A DNA stretch of 64,000 bases, from the NCBI GenBank assembly GCA_000151295.1, contig GG745332.1, positions 918,350-982,349 on the forward strand, in the 5' to 3' direction. The position numbers and the translations under genes were made by a program. Below the pieces are notes generated by a model. The model did no database searches. It had not been told where the DNA came from and worked only from the letters and a program-made list of their open reading frames with translations. The stretch's first letter is position 1, and every line of letters begins with the position of its first letter. Source of the stretch: Allomyces macrogynus ATCC 38327. Its lineage: Eukaryota > Blastocladiomycota > Blastocladiomycetes > Blastocladiales > Blastocladiaceae. This document shows, piece after piece, positions 10,563 to 21,648 of this stretch.

Positions 10563-11740
10563 CTACAACTTGGCCGTCCTCATGGCCGCATGCTCCACCT
10601 CGCCCCCATTCCCAAACACGTACCGCGTGCCGTACTGGTACGTGACCCACACGAGCGTGCTGAACCCATCGAACATCCAGTTGATGAACCGCGGCGGCGG
10701 CGCGTCCTTGCCACGAATTGCGCGATTCACGCCGCGTAGGCCCATCAAGGTCACGAAAATGGGTGCAGCCCACGCGAATTGCACGACGCGTGCAATCTTG
10801 TGCCGGAACGTGGTCGGGGCCCAGGCCGGGAGCGACTGAATCCAGGCTTGGTACGCGTCTGGCAGCGCGTGGTGGCGTGTGCCGTCGACGAGCTGCAGAT
10901 GGGGGGTGGGGAGGGGTCAGTTGTGTTCGAGGAACGTCGTGGCGGGAAGGGAGAATACGGACGAGGCCCTTGTACCGCACGGACGGCGCGAGCCCGGCGC
11001 GCCGGTACGGCGGCTTAATGATGAGCGCGATCGCGTAGAAGGGTTTGTGTGCCTGAGCGGCGGCGCCGGTCGGATGGCACAGGACGTGCACGTCGCCATA
11101 GTCTGTGGGAAAGAGAGAGGGCAACATGAGCACTTCAGATCCGAGCGACCGAGAATCCGCACGACGAGTGACGTACGCAGGCCCTCAGTCTGCACGATCA
11201 TGGCGTATTCGGCGCGCGTGATCTTGAACGCGACGCCGTGCAGTTCCGGGACCGGGTCGGCCGCGTCGGGACGGACATTGATCGAGGCAAAGGACGGCTC
11301 GACGAACGGGAATCCTGGAGAGAGAGCGCATGCGAGGGAGGAAAGTGGGTCAGTGAACCATGTTCAGCGATTGACGTTCGTTCCCTCCTCGTCCACCACA
11401 ATGAAAATCCGGACGCACCTGGGCAATCAAATGTCAACTTGTAGCCGGGCACGCGCACGGGCACCGACTCGACGGGCACGACCTTGCGCCGGCCCGTCAA
11501 GACCTTGGGGTTCATCTATCAAGAAAACAGTTTGGCATACGTGAGCAAGCGCCGTCAAACATCCGCGTCCAGCTCATTCTCGGCAATCCCGTCGTCCGCG
11601 ACGGTTCGGGCGAAACGTACGTTGGAACCGTAGCCCAAGTACCAAACGAACTCGCCCTCGGTCGCCGCTGGTGCTTCGGCGGCGGCCTCAATAAAACTCT
11701 CCGTGGAATCATAACTCGTGTCGTGCGGGTGCGGCGTCAT
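10563..11740 (-). CDS. Gamma-glutamylcyclotransferase-like protein with a C-terminal membrane segment
   Basis: Five exons on the minus strand: 11740-11621, 11515-11419, 11314-11177, 11102-10963 and 10892-10563, coding 274 aa. The cyclotransferase-like fold is shown by WYLGYGSN at residues 33-40 (split by intron 1 from MNPKVLTGRR), VPGYKLTFD, FPFVEPSFA, RAEYAMIVQTEG, AIALI, and PS.RY then LLVDGTRHH..P. This family acts on gamma-glutamyl peptides in glutathione-type metabolism; substrate here is not shown. The last ~75 residues hold a hydrophobic stretch (FAWAAPIFVTLMGL), suggesting membrane anchoring, which is extra to the core fold. Intron 4 uses a GTCCGT donor, chosen because it restores the conserved RYKGLLVDG. 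Splicing is otherwise consensus. Confidence 0.85.
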
Positions 11741-12528
11741 GTTTTCGGTGATTCTTGCGAGGAATGCAGCAACTGGCTTGCAATCAGCGCTTCCCGTTCG
11801 TGCTCGTTCGTTCGAGTTTCAACTTGCAGCTTTCTTCAACTTGCTTCAACTGGACAGCCGGTGCCGCGCTTGTCGACTTGTTGGTGATGGACGCGGAGCG
11901 GAGACGAAGAGGAAGAAATATTGGGCTTGTGCCGGTTGGCTTCCTGTTGCCTCGTCCGGCTTTGCTCAGTAATGTTCGGCTGCCACAGTGTCTGGCAGAC
12001 TGTTACGTTCATGCCGATTTGTTCTGCACCAACAAAAACTTTCCAGACAGAAAGACCCAGGTCGAGCGCGCGCGCGCGCATCCAAGAGGCGTCGGTGGAG
12101 CAAAAACGGGCGAGACTGCGCTGGCCACCAATGTATACGGAGGGGGACGGCGGGGGCACCACGAAGGCGACGGCAAACCAAAAACCAACAAGGCAGAAAC
12201 CCGAAAGAAAAAAAATAAATGGAAAACCAGGAGGGGGATCAACCTGCAGACAAAGAGTGAGGAAGATGAGGGTCAAACGAACAAACGAAACTGGGGGGTC
12301 AAACGGCCGACAGAAGAAAGAAACAAAACGAAAACACGGCTCGTCTTGGTAGGCCGTGTCGGCGCGCGCCTCGGTGTAGCCCCGACGGCCACGCGCCCCG
12401 TGCGCGGCGCCTCGACGTCGGAAAAAAATTGGCGGGCGGTCCGGTGGACCCAGACCCACCGCGAGGATCGACAGCGCGGGCCACCGCGCCCCCGATGGGA
12501 ACGACGGCGACGGCGACAGCGGCAGTCT
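11741..12528. other. Intergenic region between Cdc42 and cyclotransferase genes
   Basis: 788 nt between tandem minus-strand genes. Long plus-strand reading frames here are basic and low-complexity and show no family signal. Confidence 0.5.
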
Positions 12529-13344
12529 TTACATGATAACACACTTGGGCTTCTTTGGCTTTTTCGGCGCGGGCGGGGCGAGCGCGGCCACGATCGCCTC
12601 GTCAAACACGTTCTTGAGCCCGCGCTGCGTGAGCGCCGAGCACTCGACGTACTTTTCCATATGCAGTTCGCGCGCGAGCGCCTCGCCCTGCTCTTGGGTA
12701 ATGGGCCGCTGGCGCAACTTCTCAAGCCGCTCGAGCGTGGCCGGGTCGTCGCGCAAATCGATTTGCGTGCCAACGAGCAGGCACGGCACCCTCGGGCAAT
12801 GGTGCTCCACCTCCGGGTACCACTTTTCGCGCACGTTCTCAAACGACGACGGCGCGACCACGGAAAAGCACACGAGGAACACGTCGGTTTGCGGGTAGGA
12901 CAGCGGGCGCAGTCGATCGTAATCCTCTTGACCGGCGGTATCAAACAGACCCAGCGTGTAAGGCTCGTCGCCAATCATAACCGTCACGGCATAATTGTCG
13001 AAGACGGTCGGCACGTATTCGGACGGGAACTTGTTGGTCGTGTACGAAATGAGCAGACACGTCTGGTGATCGTGATGGGGAGAAGAGGAGGGAGAGAAAT
13101 GGCAAGTTGATCAGTGTTGGGGACCACAGACGCGACGCTCGTGTCCGCGAGATACCCTGTCCGTGCCGCGATGGTCGGGACAGCGTGGGTGCTGGTCCCA
13201 CTTTCCCGAGCGGGAGCGCGGAGACCATGTTTCAGGCTGCATTGCACACGACAGCGCGCACACAAGCAGAGCAGCGAACAAGCTGGGTCAACGTGCCTTG
13301 CCCACGGCACCATCGCCGACAACAACACACTTGATGGTCGGCAT
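12529..13344 (-). CDS. CDC42: Rho-family GTPase Cdc42
   Basis: Cdc42 cycles between GDP and GTP at the plasma membrane and controls polarity and actin. Two exons, 13344-13297 (16 codons) and 13062-12529 (177 codons), give 193 aa. The split falls inside the P-loop, GDGAVGK | [18 protein letters not shown]. Switch regions and [17 protein letters not shown] are canonical, and TQIDLRDDP and ECSALTQ distinguish Cdc42 from Rac and Rho. The 234-nt intron has a GC donor (AAG|GCACGT) and a CAG acceptor; no GT donor keeps the frame. The tail is Lys-rich and ends in CVIM, a CaaX box with Met in last place, which predicts farnesylation rather than the usual geranylgeranylation. Confidence 0.97.
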
Positions 13345-14819
13345 TTTGGGTAGTTGGTGGGGAACGCGCGCGCGCAGACGGCAACAAGCGGAGGTCGGGT
13401 AGGAGCGCGATGGCCACGAACGACGGTGGCGGCACGCGTGTGCGGTCTCGGGGGGTTGAGGATCAAGCAGGCGCGGCGGTCGATGAGCCGTCACAGGTCA
13501 ACTCGATGGGGGATGGAAGCACGGGAAATAGAGACGACTAGACACGCGAAAGCGGTGGAGAGGAGGGGAGAAGAGGGGATGAAGGCGCGAGAGAACAGTG
13601 ACAGGGTCAGCCACCATTGAGCGACCAAGTTGCGGGCAGGGGTGCGGGAGGCAAGCGCGACACGGCGTCACGACGAGCCGAGGCAGGACAAGTCAGGCGA
13701 GCAGGGGCACGGGCATGGATGCCAAGCCGGGCCAGCAGGGCGGGCTTGTGGTGGGCGCGGCCGTTGTCGATGTGGTCGAGCAGGCCGGCCGCTGATCCCA
13801 TCCATGGCATCCACGGCATCCACGGCGTTGGTTCCGTCGCCAGGTCCACGTCGACTCCCTGCGTATCGGGGCCATCGTCGTGGTCGGCTGGGCCGTTGGG
13901 TCGGCCGGCGTGAGCCTCGACGCGCGAGTGGCGATTGCCGTGCCGCCACAGTGCAGCTGCGGCCTCAGCCGCCGCCTCGGGTCATGTTCGCGAGCTCGGT
14001 CGGCCGGCGCCCGTCCCGGCGGTTGGAGCGCGAGCGGCACACCGCAAGTGCGGCGGCGGCTCGGGCGTTGGGCGAACGCGGGCGTGCGGGTCGGATACCG
14101 ACCTTTGCGGGTAGTTGCAGCGCGGGGGAATGGACAGGCGGGGCGGATTCGAGGGAGGTTGCGGATGGGTGCGTACGAGCCGGGCGGCGACTTTGCACCG
14201 TCACTTGGGCGAAATCGAGCAGGTCCACGCACACACGAGGGGGATCCGCTGCTGCTCTTGCAGCTGCTGGCTTCTGTTGCAGCTCGGCGGGTGGGGGGCG
14301 GCAGCAGGCGGGCGATGTTCGTCGGCTCGCTGGCGGAATGGCGCACGCGCGGCGTCCTCACGACGGTGGCGGGCGGGCGGCGTGCGTGCGTGCGCGTGTG
14401 TGTGGTCGTCGAAGGCACTCCCAAGTTCGCCATGGCGTGTGCGAAGCGCGTGTTGCGCTGCTGTTTCGTGGCAACTATTTGTGGGTCTTTTCGGCCCTCT
14501 TTGGGCTCAACGACAACCCAAAACAACCCCCAAAACCTGCCCAAACCTGCCTCGAATCACAGTTGCGAGACACAGTGGGGATGCAGCGCTCTATGTTCGG
14601 TGTCAAATCAATCATTTGCCGCACTTCATTTTCTCCACGTGCTCCGTGTCCGATTGCTCACGTCACAACACTTCAAATCACCGTTGTTGAGTTCCCGCCC
14701 AGCAGGCCTTGACTGCACGCGTGCTCGCGCCGTTTCGATCGGCTCGTCGTGACCGCTCTTGCTCCCTCTCTCTCGATCGACCGACCTCGTCCGACCATAC
14801 CAGAGCCACCTTCGTCAAC
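13345..14819. other. Divergent intergenic region between Cdc42 and cytochrome c
   Basis: 1.47 kb between divergent starts. Several overlapping reading frames on both strands are Arg/Ala/Gly-rich shadows of GC-rich DNA with no recognisable domain. The right third drops in GC and is pyrimidine-rich near the cytochrome c start. I see no gene. Confidence 0.45.
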
Positions 14820-15517
14820 ATGTCCGCTGTCAACGGTGCCAAGCTCTTCAAGACCCGCTGCGCGCAGTGCCACACCGTCGAGGTCCGCTCGCCGTCCCTT
14901 CCTCGCGAAAATGGTCAACTTGCCCCGTGGAACCAGCATCTACCGCCGTCATGGCTTGCCGCGGGCTCTGCGTTCCTTCCGCTGCCGGGCCGCTTGAGTG
15001 CTCGTCGAGCCGAACGGGAACAGGGCCTATAATACTGGCTCCTGGGGCAATTTGGCCACAGATGTCGTTTTCTGCTCGTTGACCACTGTTTGCTCACGAT
15101 GCTCCTCTCTCACGCGTCTTGTAGGCTGTACGTGTCGTCGAACCGAACCACTGCCGCTCGCATTAGGCTGCTGCTCCTGCTCGCCTTGCCGAGCATGCGA
15201 CGCTGCCCGCTCGCCATGACCATGCGAGCTGCGACTGACGCACGCTCCCCCCCTCTCTTCCCTGCGACCAGGGTGCCCCGCATAAGGTCGGCCCGAACCT
15301 CCACGGTCTGTTTGGCCGCAAGTCGGGCACGCAGCCGGGCTACTCGTACACGGCCGCGAACCAGAACCGCGGTGTTGTCTGGGACGACCAGACGCTCTTT
15401 GAGTACCTCGAGAACCCCAAGAAGTACATCCCGGGCACCAAGATGGCGTTTGCCGGCTTCAAGAAGGCCTCGGACCGCAACGACGTGATTGCCTACCTCA
15501 AGGAGTCGACGGCATAA
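14820..15517 (+). CDS. CYC1: Cytochrome c, with a predicted 3-nt microexon
   Basis: This is the soluble electron carrier of the intermembrane space between complexes III and IV. Exon 1 (14820-14882) encodes residues 1-21 with the haem motif CAQCH. Exon 3 (15272-15517) encodes [12 protein letters not shown] to the C-terminus, including the Met ligand in GTKMAF. Direct joining of these exons gives HTVE-GAPHK, one residue short of the family spacing. The intervening 389 nt contain GTAG|GCT|GTACGT at 15125-15127: a strong acceptor, three bases, and the genome's favourite donor. Including it inserts Ala and restores [14 protein letters not shown], making 103 aa with the Met ligand at residue 80. 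Introns are then 242 and 144 nt. Identity is certain; the microexon is inference. Confidence 0.95.
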
Positions 15518-16947
15518 ATGGGTGTTGTTGGTCGTAATGCGGCTCGCGTGCGCGCCGACACGCGCTAGTAGAGTGTCATCGTGTTCGCGTGGTCAATGAT
15601 GTTGTGGATACATGCGGGATTTCGTATTGACGTTTGATCGGTGTCGCCGAGCTGCCAACCAGCCTGCGCGTCGTGAGCGTGAGGGAGGGTCAACGTGCCG
15701 TGCCAATCCGAACGAGAGGGTGCGATCACGGTTGCACAACATGGTCGCAGCGGCATCATCCGAGAGAGGAAGTGCAAAATCAAGCTTTCGGCATCAGCGC
15801 GCGCCGCGCCCTCTCGCTCGAGTCCGCGCTGGCGTCTTCGCGAACGGCGTCCCACACCGTCCTGCTGTGCCGGCCTTAGCTCTGCTGTCCAATCAGCCCT
15901 CCCGGCGTTCTCCCCAATCTCTAGGCGTGCTGCGCTGTCCAGCGCGCATAAGCACCAGCGCGAGCCCAAATCGCACCCAGCTCGCGCCCTGAGCGTGTGC
16001 GCCCTAATTTTCGCTCTTTTCTCCCGCCCGCATCCCCGCGACCACGGCACCCAATCTCGAAAGAGGAGTCAACGTCGGCGACGCGCTCCGAGCGGCAGGA
16101 ACTGCACCGTCGTCCGCGTCCGTCTTCAACATCGACGCGCCCTGCAGCCGACGGCACGCATCGCCCACCATCGTGGAGCTGCCCAACGCGCCCCAAGTTC
16201 ATCGCTGCGGGCGCACCGACTTGCGCTGTGGTGCCGCACTGGACCGACTTCTTGTACACCGCGCATCGCACGCATCCAATGTAATTTACGACGTGTATGG
16301 TGGGTTGCACGGCTGGGGGCACATGTCGTGCCGACCATGGAAGCTTCAATTTGGTGCCCAGCCCGGCGCGCCCAACCGCGCGGGGAAAGAGGATCGAAAA
16401 TGGGATGCTGATCGCGCGCGCGGAAATGCCGCTCCATGCCGTTCATGGAGCCTCGCGTGGGACACGGTGGAGCGTCCAGTGCGCGCGTGTCGCCCGGCCC
16501 TTGGTCGACCAAAAAATGTCTCAGATCATGGCGCGCACCCGCGCGCGCCCTGTGCTACCCGGGCTGGAGGTGCCCGCCAAAGAGGAGGCGGGGTGGTCAA
16601 CGGAAAACGGGGTTGGAGATCGAAGATTCAGGGGAGGAGACACGGCCCCGGCCGGCCTGCCGGTTGGTCGGGCAGCATGCCAAGTTGTAGCGCGCAACGC
16701 AGGCCAGCGGCGCACCGCCGCGGTCTGTGTGGCGGTCGGTTCTCCACCTCATAGGTGGTCTTCACCGACCGCATCGGCCATGGTGCTTCCTCCTCTTCCC
16801 TCGCGCTTGCGTGTCCCCGCCGACATTGACTTGTCCCATACGCGCGCCCGCCGTCGCCGCCCCCGCTCTCTGCGTCCTCTTGTCTGCGACGCTTGACGGC
16901 GTGTTGCGCTCGACCGACCGATTGCGCCGCTTCCCAGCCCCATCGTC
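15518..16947. other. Intergenic region
   Basis: 1.43 kb between plus-strand genes. Overlapping reading frames exist but none shows a domain, hydrophobic pattern or splice structure I trust. Confidence 0.4.
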
Positions 16948-17581
16948 ATGGAGCAGCCTCTCAACTCCGTTGTCGCGGAACTGTACGTGCTCGTCGAGCT
17001 CGACCTTGCTGCCGTGCGCGACAAGCGCCCACTGCCTCGTTCGTGCGGGGCCGCTGTTGCCGCCTGCTGCCACACATCGACAGCCCCAGATTTGCCTCGT
17101 GCTCACCATTGTTCTCCCGACGCGATGCGACACGTTCTCCATTCCTCCCCTATCTCGTGGTTCACCAGGCAGGCCGAGTTCCCCAACTCGAGCTTCCTGC
17201 TCCTCGACCGCGGCGCGTTCCCGATTTCTTGTACGTTTGACCCACCCGTCCGGCAGGCTGGTCGACCATGGATCAATTTGGGCTATCAATCAAAGTTGGA
17301 CGCTGACTCTGTCCTGCTCTTCTCGTCGTAGCGGTCGGCAACGTCCCGCGGCACGTCGCCTGGAGCAAGTACGTCCCCGAGGGCAAGACGGTGCAGGTCA
17401 TGGTTGAGAAGCGGTACGTTACCATTTACATCATGGATGGATCGCAACATTCACCGCGACGATTGATGGCCGCTATGAATTGACCTCGCTCTCTTCTACT
17501 TGAAATGGAATGGGTGCTCGCTTCGCTAGGCGCTACATTGTCCACAAGAGGCAAGGCCTAACGCTCGTCCAGTCGTCGTGA
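16948..17581 (+). CDS. Small unrecognised protein (~85 aa), four predicted exons
   Basis: The best model is 16948-17013, 17173-17230, 17332-17413 and 17530-17581. Introns of 159, 101 and 116 nt mostly use GTACGT donors and pyrimidine-rich AG acceptors. The product starts MEQPLNSVVAELYVLVELDL and ends with YIVHKRQGLTLVQSS. Its alternation of hydrophobic and charged residues (FLLLDRGAFPI, TVQVMVEKRRYIV) suggests a small beta-rich or alpha/beta fold such as a complex subunit, but I do not recognise a family. Evidence is the set of phase-compatible consensus splice sites and the coding-like composition of exons 2-4. The exon 1/2 junction is the weakest. It could also be a spurious model. Confidence 0.4.
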
Positions 17582-18139
17582 AATGTCGTCGTCTGCTCTC
17601 AGCGACCGGGACCGCGTGGCCGCGTCGTCCATCGGTCGTTGCTGACGCTGCTGCCGTTGACCTGTCGCTATTCCGTCGCTTCCATCAACGTTGACCTGTA
17701 TCAGCGACGCGCGCGCGACGACGACGACAATGACGCGGCCCTTTTTGGCCCAATGATTTTTTTTTTTTTTTGCTTTTTTTCTCGCGTTGGTGTTGTGTTT
17801 CTTTGGATTGCCGTTCTGTTTTTTCCCGGATTTGGACTCTTTTGTCGCGCGCACCTCTCTCTGTGCCCACCCCCAACTCTCCTATCGCGGGCAGCCCCTC
17901 GCCGCACCGCGCCATGATCTGACCAGCTCGTGCCCGCCGTCGCGGTGCGCGTGCTCTGCTCTCTCCCTCTCCTGGCCCCTCCTGCACTCCGACTCGACCC
18001 ATTCCTCTGCCCTGCCTCTCTCTGGTGCGACACGACCCATGCAAGTTTGGTCAAATTACGCGCGCTTCTTCTTTGGATCCATAATCCCGTCTTTTCCCGG
18101 CCCCACTCAAAAACAATGAACCTAGCTCAATGCGGACTA
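17582..18139. other. Convergent intergenic region
   Basis: 558 nt between the small plus-strand gene and the LRR gene (-). It is T/C-rich on the plus strand with a short poly-T run near 17757-17771. No gene seen. Confidence 0.5.
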
Positions 18140-18583
18140 TTACTCCTCGGCAGCATCCCACATATCGTCCTCGCCCGCGCCCAACTCCGTGACCACGCGA
18201 ATCTCGGGCCTTGCACTGTGCACGACGCGTTTCAGATCCTCGGCGTCCCTTGCGTCGACGAGCGACTTGACCGCACGCAAGACGCGTAAATTGCGCCACG
18301 CGCGCGGCCAGTCGACGGCCGAGACGGTTTGCGCCGTGACCCACGGGCAGTAACTCACTTCGAGCTCGACGAGGTGCAGGAGCGCGTTGGAGAGCGCGAC
18401 GAGGACTCCGGGGCCGTCAGCGAGCCGGAATAGGCCCGAAAGGTTCAGGTGCGTGAGCCGGCGTACGCGTGGCAGGGGTGGTGGGCCCGCGAGGACGCGT
18501 TGGACGGTGGATGCGGAAACGTGTGCGAAACTCAGGTCGAGCGAGGCGAGTGGGGGTGCCAAGGACGGGTCGGGGGAGTGCAA

Positions 18584-18623
<40 letters not shown>

Positions 18624-19654
18624 TCGTCGGTTGCGGCGGCTTCCTCCCACGCATCGGGTGGTCCAGAGCTGGCCGCGGCCCCGTCCTCGGCTGGTGCCGA
18701 ATCCGAAGCGAGGATCGTGCGCAACCCGGTTTCGCTCAAACGCGCATTGCTCAAATTGAGCCGTGTCAGGAACGGATCCGCCCATCTCGCTGCGGTCGCG
18801 TCCGTGACCGTCACCGAGTATGGCAGCTGGAACAGCAAGAGCTCGCGCAACGACCACGGCACGTCACGCGGAATCGCCGCGTGCGGATTCGCGCCCAGGT
18901 ACTTCAAGTACCCGACGAGCGCGAGCGCAAACAGGGACGGTACGCGCTCGCCGTTGGCCGTACACAGCGCAGGCGTCAAACCGGGTCGCGCACGACGTGG
19001 CACGATCCGCTGTGTCAGCCATGACTTGGGCACGGGGCCCGCGGTCGTGTTACTCAGGTACCGCCGTGCCCACCGCGACCATTGCTGCTCGTCCTCGGCG
19101 TGGAGGAGGATGAGAGCCGCGTGCGCGGTCGCGTCGGTCGTGGGTGGGGTCGAAGCAGCGGCGATGCGCGCGGCGCGGTTACGCGCGAACCGCGGCGTGT
19201 TGGACGAGGACGAGGAGGACGGCGGCGACGTGGAGCCGCGGAACGAGCGCGGACCCGTTGGTGCCGGCTTGGGGCGGAGAAGCGAGAGTGTCGAGGGGAT
19301 GGGCCGTCGGGGTACTGCTGGTAATGGTGCTGCTGATCCATTAGCATCGATCACGCCGGCGGCTGCACCGTCGGCTGCGGGCTCCATGGCGGCTCTAGCG
19401 GCGGCAGAGGGCATGCTCGTGTCCTCGGCAGTCGAATCGTCGCTGCAGTCGTCGGCGTCGACCGTTTCGTGTTTGGCGACGACGTGCGAAGCCGGTAGGC
19501 GCTGGAAGGGCAATACGGCGGCGCGCAGGCGGTGGAGATGCTTGCGCGGCGGTGCGGCAGGCGGCGTGTCGGGTCTGGTGCGGTTGGGCAGGTCGTCGTC
19601 GCGGTCGTGTTGCGTGTTGTACGTATCGCGAGTTCCACGACGGCGGCGCGGCAT
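18140..19654 (-). CDS. Leucine-rich-repeat protein with a poly-Asp tract
   Basis: Single exon. ATG at 19654 (MPRRRRGTRD) is preferred; the frame also runs 29 codons further upstream to 19741. The N-terminal ~190 residues are Ala/Pro/Ser-rich and disordered. The C-terminal half has irregular LRRs of the cysteine-containing (AMN1/F-box-associated) style: LTRLNLSNARLSETGLRTIL, LASLDLSFAHVSASTVQRVL, LTHLNLSGLFRLADG and LVELEVSYCPWVTAQTV. An Asp tract of about 16 residues, encoded by (GAC)n, interrupts the repeats. Such LRRs are typical of protein-interaction subunits, often of SCF ligases, but no F-box is visible, so the function is open. Confidence 0.7.
18584..18622 (+). repeat. (GTC)13 trinucleotide microsatellite, coding
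   Basis: Thirteen perfect GTC units on the plus strand read as GAC (Asp) in the minus-strand LRR gene. It is likely length-polymorphic. Confidence 0.9.
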
Positions 19655-20005
19655 TTTGAGGGAAGTGAGCGGGCAAGCAGAGCAAGGCACTGTGCCAAGC
19701 CTGACGGTGGAGAAGCGGGGGAGGGGGGGGGTTTGAGTCACTCACTTACCTTGAAGCGGTCACGCCCAGGGCCTGGCAAACCCATCTTGCTGGTCTACCG
19801 CACGCCTCCACCTTGCGGAACGGCGGCCACCTCATTGATTAACATCTTCCTGACCGACGAGCTCGCACAGAACCTGCAGCAGCAGCTCAACCCGCCGACC
19901 ACTCCAAATCAAGCGCGCCCGCTGCCTTGCAAGCGCCTGCCGACTCTACGAACCCTTCAGCACGCATCCTCCGTCGCACCTGAACCACCAACTCGAACGA
20001 GCACC
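19655..20005. other. Divergent promoter region of LRR gene and CHMP1
   Basis: 351 nt between divergent starts. No TATA box or conserved coding sequence is seen. Confidence 0.45.
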
Positions 20006-20970
20006 ATGAGCAGCAATCTCGAAAGTACGCGTCGCGAGCAGCGAACGCGACTTGACGCGCGTTGCCATGGCGCGTCGTGGAATCGCGTACCTGGACCAGC
20101 ATCCTCATCGTAACGATGATGCCTGCCCGTAGAGCAACTATTCAACCTCAAGGTGTGTGCTTGCGGCAGGCCCGATCAACGCGATGCGAGCGCGACCGTG
20201 CGCGTGACGTCATGGCCCAGTCTTAACCGTGCAACGCGACGCGGCGCCCTAGTTTACGGCCAAGCAGCTGCAGCGCGATGCAAGGCGGGCCACCAAGGAC
20301 GAGACGTCCGAAAAGGCCAAATTGAAAAAGGTGCCGTAAACTCAGTCGAGCACGCGTGTTCATGGTGGAGGATCTAACCCGTTCCGCTCCATACCATAGG
20401 CCATCCAACAGGGCAACATGGAGGGCGCGCGCATCTACGCAGCCAATGCGATCCGGAAAAAGAACGAGGGGCTGAACCTGCTGCGGCTCGCGAGTCGTAT
20501 TGATGCCGTGGCCAGTCGCGTACAGACGGCTGTGACAATGCGCAAGGTATGTTCCGTTTTTTGTTTCCCGCAACGTGCTCGCGTAGGAAACCAGAGCAAA
20601 TCTCATACTGAGCCATGTCCACCCATTTTCCCAGGTCACGCAGTCCATGACGGGCGTCGTCAAGCAAATGGACAAGGCCATGGCATCCATGAACCTCGAA
20701 CAGATCTCGGCGGTCATGGACAAGTTTGAGCAGCAGTTTGAGGACATGGACGTGCAGACCGGGTACATGGAGGGCGCGATCGCACAGTCGACGGCAATGA
20801 CGACGCCGCAGTCCGAGGTCGACTCGCTCATGCACCAGGTGGCCGACGAGCACGGGCTCGAGCTCAACATGGAGCTCGGCGCGGCGCCGACGACGGCGCT
20901 CGGCGACAAGGCGCAGGAAAAGGAGGCCGACGAGTTGACGGCGCGGCTCGCCAAGCTGCGGAATGCGTGA
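20006..20970 (+). CDS. DID2: ESCRT-III-associated protein CHMP1/Did2
   Basis: CHMP1/Did2 binds ESCRT-III filaments and recruits Vps4 and Ist1 during multivesicular-body sorting and cytokinesis. Five exons: 20006-20024, 20133-20152, 20253-20330, 20400-20546 and 20635-20970, total 199 aa, identical to human CHMP1B length. The protein starts MSSNLEKQLFNLK and carries the helical core with [36 protein letters not shown] and [16 protein letters not shown]. The C-terminus ([12 protein letters not shown]) is a MIM1-type motif for MIT domains. The first two exons are only 19 and 20 nt. All introns are GT-AG of 69-108 nt and each junction falls at a conserved position. Confidence 0.95.
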
Positions 20971-21648
20971 TGCAGTTTGTTTTGCGCGTGTCAGCAGGAA
21001 TATACGTGAAGATGTATGGCATTTTGCCGCCGCTCCAGCTATTCCTTTGCGAACCCGCGGCCCGGGGTATTCTCGTGCATTCTCGCACGACGCAACGCAA
21101 CATCGGGCGGGCCCAAGCGCGGTTTGATGCCGCCTTGCTGCTCGACCTGCCCGACAAGAGAGCTGCCAGCTCGACACGGTCACGTGTGGATCCGAAGCCG
21201 CCGTGGCGACCAACCACCACCCGCACCCGCCAAGCTGCCACACCTCGCCAGCCATCTCCCCTTGCACGCCAGCTTCCTGCCGCTGCATCCTCCCTCATCC
21301 CTGTTATCGCTCTCGATTGGACGCAACACCAACGCGCAAACCGTTCCTTTGGACCCGCTCGACCACGCCTGCCCTACCCTCTCATTCGTGGGTCGATTTG
21401 GCCGTCGCATCGACCAACAACACCAGCTAACCCGTTCGCCGATTACCTCGCCCACCAGCCGCGCGGCCCGCGTGGTTCTACTGTTGTTCTACCCGTCGCC
21501 TGGACCGCGTGTGGAACGCACATCGTGGTCTCGTCGTTGCGCTGTCGTGCTCGCCGTATAAAAGGCTCCTCGCGCGCCCGCCACTGTCTCGACTTGCTCT
21601 CGCCCGCTTGCTTGCCAACAAGAAAACTCGCACCCAGCTTCAACAACC
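20971..21648. other. Intergenic region with promoter of mannose-6-phosphate isomerase
   Basis: 678 nt between plus-strand genes. No coding signal. A TATA-like element lies near the right end. Confidence 0.5.
21557..21564 (+). promoter_or_regulatory. TATA box of the mannose-6-phosphate isomerase gene
   Basis: TATAAAAG lies 85 nt upstream of the ATG at 21649, in otherwise GC-rich DNA. Spacing suits a transcript start near 21590 with a short 5'UTR. Confidence 0.6.

Noticed and set aside
11755..13110. 451-residue plus-strand open frame
   Set aside because: It overlaps Cdc42 exon 2 antisense, is very Arg/Lys-rich and has no domain.
13630..14712. 360-residue plus-strand open frame between Cdc42 and cytochrome c
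   Set aside because: Composition is Arg/Ala/Gly noise typical of GC-rich DNA; no hydrophobic core, motif or splice structure.
14883..15271. Single 389-nt intron joining cytochrome c exons directly
   Set aside because: It leaves the protein one residue short at a highly conserved position, while an acceptor-GCT-donor unit within it repairs the spacing.
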